Notes: generated by a model not told the origin, from the sequence alone. Positions 1 through 12,779 are shown, counted from the stretch's first letter. The stretch: 64,000 nt of DNA from Tamarix chinensis (GCA_030549775.1 CM060171.1:60198360-60262359); one strand, 5' to 3'. Translations and numbers: made by a program.

Positions 1-1248
1 ATTAAGATGATAAGGTCACCGAAGCTTTTGAGGAGCTAAAGAGTAGAATGGCATCACCTCTCATTCTTACCTTATCGTTAGGCATGGATGAGTTTGAGGT
101 GTATAGTGATGCATCTAAGCATGGAAAGGGTTTGTATTGACACAACATGGGAGGGGTAGTGGAATGTGCTTCTCAACAATTGAAGAAGCATGAATGGAAC
201 TATCTGATTCACGACCTTAACCTTTCCATAGTGGTTGTCAACTTAAAGATCTAAAGACCTTATTTGCATCGGGTGTAGTGTAAGTTCATCAAGGACTATA
301 AGAGCCTTACTTAATTCTTCACTCGCCGAGAACAAAATATGAGACAAAAACATAGCTAGAGTTAGTTAATGTCCACGATATGGAGTTGATCTACCATGAG
401 GTTAAGGTCAACTTCATAGGAAAGGCTCTTAGTAGGAATAATTCACATTCTCTTGTCTCATTCTTGGTTTTAGATTAGATATGGTAGGAGCTTATACACA
501 TGGGCATAGAGATCATCACTTTTGGAGATCTTGAGATGAGGTTGAGTGCTCATAAAATCATACTAACTGTATTTGATGAGATTTGAGCTAGTCAGCCAAG
601 AGAGGTCAAACTTGAGCAGAAAATAGAGGGTCCAGCCATAGGATTCTATATTTTTGAGGATGGAAGTATTCATTTTTGAGGAAGATGATGCATTCCTCAT
701 AGATTTAGGGAACTCAAGAAGACGATTATAGAGGAGGGTCATCACATGCCTTATTCTATCCTTATTGGAAGAAATAAGTTGTATATAGACCTAAAACAAA
801 TCAATATGTTATGCCATATGAAGTCAGAGGTTGCGGACTTTGTGGCTAAGTGCTCGAAAATTCAAAAGGTCAAGATTGAGCTTAAGTGACTGAAAGTGTT
901 AATTCAATCAATGGAGGCACCCAAGTAGAAATGAAATAGCATGTCAATGGACTTTGTGATTAGGCCACCGAGGATCCATAGTGGTTCAGATTTGATCTAG
1001 CTTGTAGTTAATTGGTTAAGTAGGTCAAAAATATTTATACTCATGTTCTCTGCCTAAATTATATCACTAATGGTCACTATTTACAGGAAGCATATGGTGC
1101 GATACCATGGGGTGCTCAAAAATAATGTGCAAGACAAAGGTTCTAGATTTTTATTACACTTTTGAAAGAAGTTGCAAGAGAATTTCAAAAACCTCTAGTT
1201 ACATATAGTTAGAATGAGGGCACTATTAGGAGCTTAGAGAATATTCTT
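1..1248 (+). pseudogene. Ty3/gypsy pol remnant: RNase H to integrase (element I)
   Basis: This is the 3' half of a chromovirus polyprotein whose 5' part lies off the window. At about 96-125 the frame reads EVYSDASKHG, the RNase H core containing the YSDAS motif. It is followed by a stretch like ASQQLKKHEWNY, and near 380-460 by the end of RNase H (YHEVKVNF). From about 840 an integrase zinc-finger region follows in which the first Cys survives (KCSKIQK) but the second is lost, then SMDFVI near 941 at the start of the catalytic core. The core carries on to about 1248, where a solo LTR interrupts it; pol resumes at 3498. Stops (for example near 139, 256 and 310) and frameshifts make it non-coding. 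The wording closely follows the better-preserved copy at 22500-23450, so both belong to one family. The clade (Tekay-like) is inferred from the chromodomain-like tail downstream. Confidence 0.9.
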
Positions 1249-3492
1249 TATAACACCCCTATGTTTCACTACTAAAAAATTCATTTAAAATGCTACAAAA
1301 GCTAAAAATACACCTAGAACAAATAGGGTGTTACTGCTGCACCAAACATAGGATAAATAACCGTCGCCTATCCCATATAAGATACAAGGCTAAAGCCAAG
1401 AAACATATTTAAAATAAAGTAAACAAACTTAAATTACATAAACATTTAAAAGATTATTTATATTAAAGGACCTCAATGGTCCCTAACCAAATTGATACAG
1501 GAATAAAAATAGTTAAGAGTACAGGGCTACATTAAAAAGATATTAGGGTGTGACCCTAACACCAAAACCATGATCCACCACAAATCCTAGAAAATCTTCA
1601 AATTTCCATGCTCTCAAGCCTCAAACCCAAATTGAGGTTGGCCAACTGCTACCCATCCCCAAAAACCTATGCATGGCCCTCTACTCATGGGAATGAGCAG
1701 GTGACCAAGAAAAATGGCACATTAGTACCCTATGTACTAAGTAAGCCAAGTTGCTTCCTCAACAAAACACAAGTATGAAATGGAAAATCTATCATAACAT
1801 GGATATCATATTTAACATGTTTCATTCTAATGCCATATACGTAAAGGCAGGAATAAACCAAAACAAACTATCATGCATAAATGAGATAGTACAGAATATA
1901 TCAAGCATGTTTTCATATTATAATCACGTAAGTATTCACATATCTACTCCACAAATTAATCCACACAACCACTATGGTTTATTTTCTAATGCTCAATTGA
2001 TTACATTATACCATATCCTTATCCATATATTGAGATAGATCAACATCAAGCCTAGCATTTTAACCAATAAATAGTTACTCATTTAAGCCAATCTCCAAAT
2101 GTAAAAACAAGGTTTTATCCTTTTTGGCTAGTCAAACCATTGTCACCATCAATATCTAATTATTTGTTCTTCTACTTATTCATTTATTTACCAACAAGAT
2201 TTTATCATCGAGCAATAAAATTTGCACCATCCCATGGTCTCGCATATCATGGAAGCCTATTCAAATAAGGGACATAAATTCCAAGCAAAAGCCAATAGCA
2301 AAAGTAGACATAAGTTCAAGTCGAAGCCAACCAATATAGACAAAAGTCTAAGCCAAAGCCAACCAATATGGACATAAGTCTAAGCCAAAGCCAACCACCT
2401 AAGTAACTAGACCCTTTATTATCAATGCCCCCGTGTACATCAACAGTGTTTAGAGTAATTAAGGCACCGAAATCTCTAAGGATCCCACCCAAAGGCAAAG
2501 CCTAAAGGCAAACGAATCCATGATAGCCAATCGAAGATAGGGTAACCCAAACCTATACACATGTATATTGTCTTTTGGTTTTGCATGATTCATACATTAT
2601 TTATAAGGGTAAGTGATCACACAAGGCCCACACAAGAACATGCAAGGCATTAATATATTTCTTCCATATTAATCAATTTTATTTCCCAACCATGTAGGGT
2701 TTCCATTTGAATTCTCACAACTCAAGTTCTATGACATCCAGCATGAATCATAGAGGGTTCATGAACAATTTAAAAACCCTAATACTTACTATTTGAATTC
2801 AAGTTAAATGGATGGATTTTGACCAAAATATTCTAGCATATTATTAATAGCTCAAATGGTGTTCATATAGATTATAGTTCAATTAGGCAAGAATTGAAAT
2901 TCATAAGAGGGGAAATGGAAATTTAGCATGGAAGGAATATTCCAATTCATTAGAATTGTGTTTAAGATTGAAGCATTATTCTCAGAAATTTGAAGAAGAA
3001 AAAGGTGGTTGAAGACAAGGATGAGGTCATCCCTCCCCCCTCTTAATTACCCCAATTCACCTCTAGATTAATTTGAGGAAACGTATCGAACTAAATGCAT
3101 CATAAAAAAGGATAAGAATCTCTAAAAAAAACAATTAGATATTAGTTAACAAGGTTCCATTTCAGTATAAGATAGCTTCCCAAAAAAGTTAGGTTTCAAA
3201 AATATACCCATCTCAACAAACTAGTCGATCATTTTTTCCTACTAGTCGAATGTTTTACAAATGAGTTAATCTATTCTCCAACTAATCAATCACTTTATTT
3301 GAGTAAAAACTATTTTGATAAAATGACGAATTAGTCAATCAATTCACTTGAAAAAATCAATAAATTTTATTTTCCAACCTTATTTCAAATCAAATTGTAC
3401 CTTAAACCAAATCATAACACTAAATAAAAATCAAATGCTGAAAAATTGGTATAATTTGCAATCAAAATTTTACAAAAATATGGGGCATTACA
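1249..3492 (-). mobile_element. Solo LTR inserted in element I integrase
   Basis: The + strand starts TATAACACCCC and ends GGGGCATTACA, so read on the - strand it has plant Ty3/gypsy LTR termini (TGTAATGCCCC ... GGGGTGTTATA, last CA mutated). Integrase sequence runs up to 1248 and resumes at 3498, so the 2244 bp are an insertion. The flanks TTCTT (1244-1248) and TGCTT (3493-3497) fit a decayed 5-bp target duplication. The orientation follows from its similarity to the + strand LTR fragment at 28106-29273: both share a GGTGGGATC stretch, a TATGTCC-rich repeat and a TTTTTAGTAGTGAAA end. There is no internal domain, so a solo LTR left by LTR-LTR recombination is the simplest reading. Confidence 0.82.
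2307..2402. repeat. Three tandem 32-bp repeats inside the solo LTR
   Basis: Units at 2307-2338, 2339-2370 and 2371-2402 share the cores AAGTCTAAGCCAAAGCCAAC and CAATATGGACAT. A diverged fourth unit precedes them from about 2270. On the opposite strand the same motif (TATGTCC plus TTGGTT) recurs in the related LTR fragment at 28260-28400, so the array belongs to the LTR family. Confidence 0.85.
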
Positions 3493-3497
3493 TGCTT

Positions 3498-4351
3498 TGA
3501 GTGTATCTACATGAGTTTAGGGTAGTTGGGAGGATCACCTGGATTTCATTGATTTTTCCTATAATAAGAGACATCAGGAGAGCATAAGGATCACTCCTTT
3601 TGTGGCATTTTATCAATGGAAGTGTCATTTTCCTTTGTGTTGGGATGTCTCAAGGGAGACAGTTGTGTTGGGACTAGAGATGATAGAGGACATTACTAGG
3701 CAAATTAGGATGATTTGATATCAGATAAAGCTTTCATAGGAAGCAAACTTATAGAGGAGGGAAAATGGGTATGAGGTCAATGACTATATCCTTCTCAAGG
3801 TCCCACTCAATAAGGGAGTGATGAGTGTTAGTCAGAAGGAAAATGTTAACCTAAGATGCATTGAACCAGGTTCAAGAAGTTACTTACTAAGTTCTCCTAC
3901 CTCGCAAACTTCCACTCCTGCATATATCTTTTGAATCTCATAATTATGGAAGTATGTGGCATATCAGTCCCACATCATTCAACCAATGATAATTGACCTC
4001 GACGACATATTTACATATGAGAAGTGACTAGTGATGGTCCACTATTCTAAGACTCAGGAGATGAGTTTGAATGTTGTTCCCCTAGTTAAGATCTTTTGGT
4101 CATGTCATGGACTTGAGGAGGCCACCTGAGATTCAAAGGTGGAATTCAAGATAAAGTATCCAAAGTTATTCACTTAGGTACGTTACATTGGCAATGCTAC
4201 CTCTTTTAAGGGGGTTGTACTCTTCTCTAATGTACTAACTATTGCATGTTATTTTATTCTTGATTGATGGCTTAGGCCTTACATCATGTTAAAAGCTTAC
4301 AATGATTTTTTATGGATTTCTAGAATAAAGTCTCTTTTAAGGGGGTAGTGG
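3498..4351 (+). pseudogene. Element I pol resumed: integrase C-terminus and chromodomain-like tail
   Basis: Directly after the solo LTR the frame reads LDFIDFSYNKRHQESI and then FVAFYQWKCH, the conserved end of a Ty3/gypsy integrase core. From about 3770 there is KVPLNKGVMSV (the strand before the chromoviral C-terminal region). Near 4070-4120 comes VVPLVKIFWSCHGLEEAT, which matches the chromodomain-like tail of the sister element (VPLVKVMWSRHGIE at about 24355). Stops and small indels interrupt it. Such a tail in chromoviruses is known to target integration to chromatin; here it only serves to classify the element. Confidence 0.88.
4332..4350 (+). other. Polypurine tract of element I
   Basis: TTTTAAGGGGGTAGTG lies immediately before the 3' LTR, the expected place for the plus-strand primer of reverse transcription. 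The sister element has CAAGGGGGTAGTG at the same place (24621-24633). A second near-identical copy (CTCTTTTAAGGGGGTT) sits about 130 bp upstream at 4201-4216. Confidence 0.8.
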
Positions 4352-7300
4352 TATAATACCCATCCTAAAATCATTAATTAAATTTAAAATGATTTGGATA
4401 TAAGATAAAGTATTTTTGGTTTTGAAAAGTGCTTGAATTTATAGTAAAAATATAAATCCTAGGAATACCAGTAGATTGGTTTCCCAAACCAATCTACTGG
4501 TACACTCAAAAACTGATACTTTTATTCCGCGTTAAACCAATTGATTTGTTTATTCAAACTGATTGGCCACTTGTCCTATGATTTTAAAGCCTTTTCTCAT
4601 TTTGGCTTTGATTTTCTTTTCAACATTTATGAAAAATTCTAATTAGAATCTATTTGAGTTAATAAGAATTTTTTATGCTTTGGGATAATTTTTATATTAT
4701 TTAGACTATTATATTATTTTATTTAGCTAAAATCTTTCCAAAAGCACTTTTATAGTAATCCCTGTCTCTCTCTCTCTCATTCACTTTCCTCTCTTTTCTG
4801 GCATCCATGTTTGTGTGTTTCACTTCTTACACCCTTTTCCCTAACTTACCAACCTTCTTCCATGTCTTCCCTGACTACACTCTTCCTCCTCTAGCTTATC
4901 ATGAATTTTTCTCACTCTTGGTTACCCACACACACCAAAAAACCTTTACCTCACCCCCTTAAAAGATGTTGACTAGCATTTCCTTACATTCCATTCATGA
5001 TGCATTGTCACTTTTACCTTTTACACTTACTCATTATCTCCCTTTACTTTATGAGAAATATCTCATAAGTGTTGGACATTCCTCACTTTTATCCCTTTTT
5101 TATATATTCTAGGAAAAGCAGAAGGTGCCTCTTGTTCCCTCATCCTTTGGTTGATTATTATATCTTCTTTATTCTCTTAATCTTGGCCTTAGATTTGCCT
5201 TGTTATCTTATTCAATGAAGGATTAAGTTTTTTAGAAAGGTTGAAGATCTTGGTTTCCTCTTTGAAATTATGATTTCAGAGAAAGGTTTTGTAAGTCATT
5301 CTCTTTTCTCTTCTAATTTCATTTTATTAAGTTTTTAAAAGGAGTTCTAATTATTTTAGTACTTGATTGTTTTAGTTAATCAAGGCCATGGTTGAATCCT
5401 TCAAGTTAGGATTATTTTTAGGTAAAAAATATTTACTTAAAGGTAAGGCATCCTTAAACTAATAATGATAGGTTCTTGTGTCATTTGTCATGGTTTCAAG
5501 TTCTTGGTATGTTTTAGTCATGTGTAAGTGTTGTTTTGAGATATTGGATTTGAGCATGTGGCAATGTTTTAATATCTGAGATTTTGGAACACGCTTTAAG
5601 TATTTTTGATATTATATATGAGATTGGTGAAATGTAAGCATGATCATATTTTATGTATTTTTGTGCTTTATGACATAGAAGTATGCTAGGATTTACTTGG
5701 AAAAGTTTGATGATTTCAATCACATGTATTTCACAGGTCTAGGGGTTGTTCTGCCCAAACTAGTCAAGTGGTTTCTATAACAATTCATTAGTGAACATTC
5801 GCATAGGTTTGTAGCCATGATCATCTAGTTACCCAAACACTCAATTGGTTTAATGAAACAATCAACTGTTCACCATGAGTAGTAGAACGAATTACCTAAT
5901 CAATCGACTAGCTATATATGACAAGAATAGTTTAGGCATCTACTTAGACATCTATGAGTTTGGCCAAACCCATCAACTGGATTTTATGAAATGTTGACCT
6001 ATCAAACCAACTAGTCCACTGGTTTATATATGTGTTTTTTTCCTTAGGTCTTGTACGACTAGACCGGTCAACATTTCCTAGCAACCATTCTTCAGGGATA
6101 CCTACTTTACCATTTCTACTTCTTATTTTATTTTCTTTATTTTAGAATTGTATCCATTTCCATGTAATTACAAAATTTTAATCATGATTTTAATCATTTT
6201 CAACTAGAATCTAATGGGGATCAAAAGGATAATGTTGTTATTCCTTGTGTGGTTAAGTTTGGTGTTATCTCTAAATACCTAATTAGTAGCTTGTATACCT
6301 TGTATTGTATTTGGTGTTATCACTTGGAAAAACTAAGTTGTTATGAATGGAATTGGTTGTGATTTTCTATATCACTTGGTAATTAAAAATAATGGATTAA
6401 GAATTTATTTGATTCTTTTTTCTAAAATCACTTGGTAATTATTAATAATAGATTAGGATTTGTTTGAGAATTTTTCTATAACTCTTGAGGTATCTAGCTA
6501 GGTGTTATAGGTGGGTCGCACTATGTTTTCATCTTTTCATTCACTAATTATTTCCTTCTCTACTTGGTTGAGGTTAGTAAGGGTTATGCACATATCTTGA
6601 GGTATACGATTATATTATGGTAGGTTAACATGGCATATAGTATGGGTATAAGAGGTATCCCAGTATAATCCCACTAACACTTTGTATTTCTTAAGCGGGT
6701 ATTATAGTTTTTGTGGTAGATACATTCATTTTGTGGTGTGTAAAGTATCCCAGTACAAGCCCCCTTTATGTACTTAAGCCACGTGTGTTTTTAATGTGAG
6801 GTGTGTATGGTATCCCTGGTTAAAACCCTTTTTGATTTATACTGACCATATGAGGTGGGTGTCATGTCCCTTTAAGTGTGTATGATGCCACGAATTTTGT
6901 TCATGATGGAGAACTGTGTGGTGGAATCGAACAAATTAATAATTTAAAAGTATGTGAACACTAAATGGATTATTAGTAATACAGTCTAATGTACATGAGT
7001 TTAATGAGTTTCATGTATTATTACTTGTTCCATGATTCTTATGCAAGCATGCTTTATTATATTTTATTCATGATCCTAGATGTTAAGTTATCTAATTATG
7101 TGTTATTCCATGTTACTACATGATCTCAATGTGCAACATGAGCCCTTAACATGTTTTGATAGTTTGTTTTATTAATACTTTACCATACTAATATTACATT
7201 TGTGTGTTCATTGTGGTCATCCAGCTTCTATTTTGACGAGCAATGAACTATTTTCAAGGTTATGAATCCTAGCTAGAGTTTGTGGATGATGATGTCTTAG

Positions 7301-7683
7301 GCCATTAGTCGTCCATTGCTGTGAATGGGAATTATATTTCTATTTAAATTAGAGTTAGGCTAACCTACTTGGATGTATTTTACAAATTATGTTGGGATGT
7401 TTCTATTCTTTTGGGTTATTTAAACTATTGGCTTTGGTTCATGTATTTTGCTTTTGTAACTTCATCCTACATATATTAATCTTGTCTTGTTTTTATCATC
7501 GTTGTATTATTAGTATATGCATAATTTGTTTGTTGTTCCCTTTGGACTTGCATCACACTTTTGTTAGCTAATGATCACTCCTTTATTATAGTTGATGTTG
7601 TAGTGATATTTCCCAATATTTAAAATTTCTTGTTGTACTTTCTTCAAAATATTTTTTCTCGTTCAATATATGGTGGTGTTTCG
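4352..7683 (+). mobile_element. 3' LTR of element I (about 3.3 kb)
   Basis: It begins TATAATACCCATCC (canonical TGTAATACCCC with decay) right after the polypurine tract and ends near GGTGGTGTTTCG. It is collinear with the 5' LTR at 16447-19807. Shared blocks include a U3 start with an ATTGGTTT motif, a pyrimidine-rich stretch around 4750-5000, repeated GTATCCCAGTA blocks at 6650-6830, and CATGAGCC near 7138. Length (3332 bp against 3361 bp) also agrees. No TATA box can be assigned with confidence. The right edge is accurate to perhaps 10 bp and I see no clear target duplication, since the 5' end is off the window. Confidence 0.83.
4466..4502. repeat. Perfect 17-bp-arm palindrome in the LTR U3
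   Basis: TACCAGTAGATTGGTTT at 4466-4482 is followed by CCC and then its exact reverse complement at 4486-4502. The equivalent place in the sister LTR (about 16560-16600) has only an imperfect version. Diverged single copies of the ACTAGTCGATTGGTTT-like motif recur in the middle of both LTRs (5750-6030 and 17880-18160). Confidence 0.95.
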
Positions 7684-8804
7684 CTAACTAGTCAAACTAA
7701 TTAATTGGTAGGTGAAAACCAACATTATAAAGCTAGTTAAACTACTTAATTTGTTGGTCAAAGCAATTTGTTTGGTTTTACCCTAAAGAAGTCGGTTGAT
7801 CCTACTAGGCAATATACATACATAAACATACTATTGAACATGAATAACTTCTAACATAAAAAAAACAATCTTACCATGCTTCCATGCTATCAAATAAATC
7901 CAAGGACATAATCAACTCATCAATCACTAAAACCATGCTTATAAATATCATCATCAATCAATTATGCATCTATATATACATATCCAAATTTCATGAAAAA
8001 AGATCAACATGATTCTCAAAACTACAAATCATGTTATACATAAAAATCATGCTAGAATGATCGCTTTAAATAAAAAGATACTAAGCATCCTCAATAATCA
8101 TGGCAAATAACAATGTTAGTAATACATACACAACACCACATCACAAAATAGATTTATATTTTATTAAAACAAATCTTATAGAAACTACAAAATACTTTTA
8201 GATAGACAACTACCAAGGACTATTGATTACCTAGAATAAATAAAGAACCTAAAATAACAAAAAGAATCACTTAAAAAACATAAAATAAAGAAAATCACTA
8301 AAAGAAGAATTTAGTATTTTTCTCAACCTCTTCCCAAAATCTGGATTATCCAAGATTTGGAATAACCAACAAATCTCTAATCCTTTCTAAATATTAACTT
8401 TCCTTTGTTTAGGGAAAACAAGGAAGAATTGGAATAAAGATCAAAAGGACTAAAAGAGAAGAGAAATGGAGGATCAAGAGGCAACAACCTTAGTTTAAAG
8501 GTGAGAAAGTGTGAATGGCAAGAGTGAAATGAGAGGATGCAATAGTCTAAAATAAATAAAAATAAAAAAATGCCTATCAAAACCCTTATGGTATACTCAT
8601 AAGAAAAAGAGAGGGGGCTGCTTTAACTGTAGAATCAGAATGACAAAGGTGTAAGAATGAAAAATGATGATGTTTGTGAAGGAAGGAGAAATTAGGGCTA
8701 GTATTAGATAAGGACAATAAAAGGCATTTGCCATACATAACCCTAAAAATTAGTGCAGAAAGGAAGCTTATAGAAAAATATAGTGAGAGAAAAACTTCAA
8801 AAAT
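7684..8804. other. No gene seen; AT-rich repeat debris
   Basis: 7684-7800 carries several more copies of the ACTAGTTAA/ATTGGT motif typical of the neighbouring LTRs, so it may be the start of another LTR. From 7800 to 8800 I see no domain, only AT-rich sequence with A-tracts. Short open frames here have no recognisable content. Confidence 0.5.
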
Positions 8805-8913
8805 GCCTTAATATTTATAAACTCAAAAAGAAATAGTATAACAATATATAAAAGAAGAGACAACTTCTTATCTCATTGATACTTATGGATTATTACATTA
8901 TATAATTCACTAT

Positions 8914-8957
<44 letters not shown>

Positions 8958-9330
8958 ACTAATAGTTATTTCATCAACTATGAAGAGTTAGAAAATACAA
9001 AAGAAGGTGGAGAATACATAGAGTTAAAAGGTTATACTCATAATGATGAATATTTTTAAATTATGGAAGTCTTAAACCTATGACTTAATATAAGACACCT
9101 TCATAACTTTCGCATGCACAATTGTAAATACTCTACAACATTCCGCCTTGGATATACATCTTCTGACATTTAAAACACTCCCCCTTAATAGTACATATCT
9201 AAAATATTGGCTCATTAAAAACCTTACCACAAACCAAATGGGCAAAAACCATCGATCAGGAAAGGAGTAAATGTATCTCCCCTCAACTTATTATGCCTCC
9301 TTCATATTTCATATTACGTATGATTCAGTA
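8805..9330 (+). mobile_element. Copia-like LTR/leader remnant
   Basis: The segment has a leader of TTTATAAACTCAAA, then CATTGATACTTATGGATT, an AT microsatellite, and near 9140-9290 ACTCTACAACATTCCGCC, CTCATTAAAAACCTTACC and AATGGGCAAAAACC. This order (short-lived leader, 'CTCCCCCTT', 'TTAAAAACCTT', 'GGGAAAAAC') is familiar from plant Ty1/copia LTR and leader sequences, but I cannot verify the family by search. The first about 130 bp are repeated in the same orientation at 12780-12912, so the two may be paired LTR ends of one copia-like element that was later invaded by the LTR at 9680-10805. Confidence 0.45.
8919..8953. repeat. (AT)n microsatellite
   Basis: Uninterrupted AT dinucleotides, about 17 copies, inside the copia-like leader. 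The paired copy at 12895-12912 has a shorter TA run in the same place. Confidence 0.98.
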
Positions 9331-9937
9331 TGTAAGTAGAAGCATAATTTAAAAGTGCTTACATTTGAAAATCCTAACGGTGAAGACCCTATCAAAGATA
9401 AAAACTTAGCTTTGGTTTAAAGACAAGGATCACAAAATTGACTTTTAGATCATTTTTGTATCAACACTTACATATAGCCAATTGGTCTAACACCTTAAAA
9501 TTTTAAACTTCTTGTCCATATAAATTACAGTCATTAAGTGTATACATTTGACTATTACAACTCAACAATACTTTATCCAACAAAATTTCATAGTGAATCT
9601 AGAATATTTCTTAATTTTATCAGTTATCAATTGCAATTATTTAGGTAAATATATAACCAATGTATGTCTTATACATACACTCGTGTAAGGAAAATCAATA
9701 TATATTAGTAAAAATAATATTTAAGGAAGATATACTAAATTTTGTCGGTAAATGATAAATATGGGGAAGTTAGGTCTAACTTGTGAATTTAGAGTTTGTA
9801 GAGGAAAATAAGCAACTTAACCTTTAAGAACGGTCTTATTATACGTATGTTGATGTTTTTTATACCTTAATTATGTTTGTTACTTATCCTAGAAATCATG
9901 AATAAGATATTAAACATTTAAAGTAAAAGAACCCATG

Positions 9938-10165
9938 AGTCAGGACTGGTTGTATATGTTCATTCTACCGGACAAAAATATTAGCCAAGCGCGTTCTGCC
10001 CTGGGGTTATATATTAATAACCGTTCTACCAGATGAGAATAGTGGTCAAATGTACTTTTCCTCTGCTTGTATATTATTACTATTCCACCAGTAAGAATAG
10101 GGCTAAGAGCGTTTTTCCACGGGGTGGAAAAGCCGTTTGATCGGTTGAGCATAGTAGGGTCCCTA
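9938..10165 (+). repeat. LTR R-region repeat, one higher-order unit (copy A)
   Basis: Four diverged subunits of about 50-58 bp, each with a TTC(C/T)ACC(A/G)G..AAGAATAGTGG core followed by GCGTTTT.CCC. The unit is bounded by ATGAGTCAGGACTGGTTG and GGGTCCCTAAACTCAA. A - strand open frame of 95 codons runs through it but is a by-product of the repeat. Confidence 0.8.
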
Positions 10166-10331
10166 AACTCAATATAAATAAAAAAATGGATCGTGTTATA
10201 TTCTAGTGGTGTAAATTCAAAGATCAATTAATTACCTTGTATTGAATAATGTATCTCACATGTATGCTGCTTTCCACTGTGAATGCCTATAATTAAATGT
10301 TTTTCCTATTTCAACTATATTGTTACCTTAC

Positions 10332-10350
10332 TCAGTACGTAGCGTACTGA
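10332..10350. repeat. TCAGTACG-TAG-CGTACTGA palindrome in LTR A
   Basis: Perfect 8-bp arms (10332-10339 and 10343-10350) around TAG, preceded by GTTACCTTAC. The same element lies in the same relative place, about 450-550 bp before the LTR end, in copies B and C and on the - strand in copy D. Conservation in otherwise diverged LTRs suggests a functional site (RNA hairpin or protein site), which is inference. Confidence 0.9.
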
Positions 10351-10805
10351 TCATTCTTTTCATGGGTGATGCTCATTCTCAAGAGTAGATGACCCGGATG
10401 TTTATGTGGAAGACGATGAGGACTGAGTTGATGAATTTGCAGGTTTTGATGCTTTGTATAGGGCAAATTAACTTTATGTATTAGGACTTTTTGGCGTAAA
10501 GTCATGTTATCCAGGTACTAGTTTTACCCTAAAACCTTTGCGGACTCTTAGGTCCATGGTATCCCTTTTCATATATTTTGTTATTGTACCCTAGAGTAAA
10601 TATCCAAACTCACATTTATATTTTTTAACCTTCTCTCATTTCAATTTGCTCTGTTCTACTCTTAATGGTTTTTAGCCTTGTGCTTCATATGATGATGGTA
10701 CGATAAAAAAAAACTTACATCAATCACGTTAGTAACATGATATTATTTTTATTATGCTTCCATTATAAAATGAAATTTATTACTAGTAAATTTTGGGGTG
10801 TTAAT

Positions 10806-12779
10806 CTAATGCCACAAAGATAATGTTGTATGGTCAAATAACTTCTTATTAGTGATGCTTGTTAGTTTTCCACATATGCCAAATGCATATATTGTGTATT
10901 TATCTCAGGCTTACTTTAAGTAGATCTTGATGGTATAAATACCATCAAATACTCATAGACAATAGTAAGTTCTCTATGAACTTAGCTACAATATCATCCA
11001 CAATTTTTCTATCCAATTATTTATTTATGAAACCCATAATAAGTTTGGCATGCTACATACAAGTGTACATTCTTTTCAATTATAAGTTCTAAAAATACTT
11101 CATCATTAAAATATAATGTACAATGGCATCTAAATTGGATAAATTGATCTAATAGATTATATTCACTTGTATGAAATAGGAAGCTTGTAGACTCTACCAT
11201 TAAATTAATTATATAAAATGGAAAATTTTATGTTTTAACCATTACACTAATAACTAAATGGGAATCTTAAAGCTTAACTCATGAAATTGCTTATTGGATA
11301 ATAAGCTTAAGGCTTCAACCATCAAAATATATCTACCCACTAAAACTATAATATTAATGGTAGATTATTGTAAATACTCTACCCACTGCCAACAACAAAG
11401 TATTTGCACGGTGTCATGAATGTGGCTGGTAAATAATAAGAATTAAAATTTCATAAATATAATATGCAAAAATAAAATTAGTGTCGAGGTCTATAGACCA
11501 TAAAAAAGTTCAATCTTCTGGGTCACAATGCACTTGAGGTATTTAATGCCATCCACTCTTCTTTTTCAGTATTACCAAAGTCCTAAAAAGTAATTTAACT
11601 ATCTAATTTCCTTGATCAAATTGCACATAAAGTATTCACTACATTTTAACCATTCAATCTTAAGGATCAATTTGTGCACAAGGTATTTAGGACCATGTAA
11701 CAATTAGGTGAAGCTTTTTTCCTCCATCTCAATTTTATCCTCTCTTTCTATACCTTAGGTCAATAATTTTAAATAATATAATTGGTCGGGAGCTTCATAC
11801 TTTTACCAACACTTGTATAATCACCCATCATTACTTTGGGTTTGTATGAAAAAGTTATCTACTTATGATGGCCCTCCATTAACTTAGTCTAATGGAGGTT
11901 TGCACTATATTTCAAAATGTACTTTAAGTGTTGAGATATGTATCTAGTGATGAGTAATGAGACCATCGATTCATCACTTTAATGGATAAGGTTACAGGTG
12001 ATGACATTGGAATTCATCACACTTAAATTTAAGTAATTTTCAAATGATTTTGCCTTAGATGACTTTCCATTCTATATAATTTATGGAGAATTAGATATGG
12101 TGATGGGCGATGTGTCTACCAATCAACCACTTTTGATCTGTTAATTGATCATATTAGATCCAATTGGAGTATATTGAATGAGAGGCTTTTAGACTTCTAC
12201 CATCATTTATCTCAACTATCCATCTCATAATTAGAACAGAGATCATTATGCGTAGAATAAAAATAAATTAAACATTACCAATATATTCATTCTAAACTTA
12301 TAAAAATATCAATTAGCATAAGATTAAAGAAAATGCGGAGATAAAAATAAGATTTCATTATTCAAAGATGATTTTAGACCATACTATATTCTCCTTAAAG
12401 TGCTTAACTACTTCAAACTAAATGGGGGATTAATGTTCTTGAAATTTTCTTGATTATAAGATGTCACATATGTGACCTTTAATATGCTTCCAAAAACTGA
12501 TATCTCACACAAGAAACAAAACAAAAAGGTAGATTAAGTGCAAAAATACAATTCATTTTCATTGATAAGTTTGTTAGGACACACAATAGTTTCATTAACA
12601 TAGAATGATAACGAATGAATATATAATAATCCCTTTTATTATCATCAATTGAATTTGACACTGACTCCTTATTCATGTTCTTATGGGCACCTCAACATCC
12701 CGAACAAGATCAAGTCCATTGAATAGAAATACATATAAGAGGAAAAGATATATTCCTGCTTGATTATTCTCATAATGTG
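10806..12779. other. No gene seen; possible copia-like interior debris
   Basis: AT-rich sequence without recognisable domains. A loose motif (GCACTTGAGGTATTTAATGCC, GCACATAAAGTATTCACTAC, GCACAAGGTATTTAGGACC) occurs near 11530, 11625 and 11675. It lies between two direct copies of the copia-like leader, so it may be the eroded interior of that element; no gag or pol motif supports this. Confidence 0.4.

Larger units (their letters stand above)
9680..10805 (+). mobile_element. Truncated Ty3/gypsy LTR, copy A
   Basis: The 3' terminus GTAAATTTTGGGGTGTTA at about 10786-10803 matches copies B (28105) and C (51536). Upstream it shares with copy B, in order, an ACTAAATTT..GGTAAATGATAAATAT stretch, ATGAGTCAGGACTGGTTG, a repeat of ATTCCACCAG..AGAATAG blocks, the TTACCTTACTCAGTACG palindrome, GAGTAGATGAC, and AGTCATGTTATCC. 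The left end is missing or too diverged, so this is a 5'-truncated LTR with no internal region. Confidence 0.78.

Noticed and set aside
9940..10227. 95-codon - strand frame
   Set aside because: Runs through the LTR A tandem repeat; related - strand frames appear in copies B and C for the same reason.
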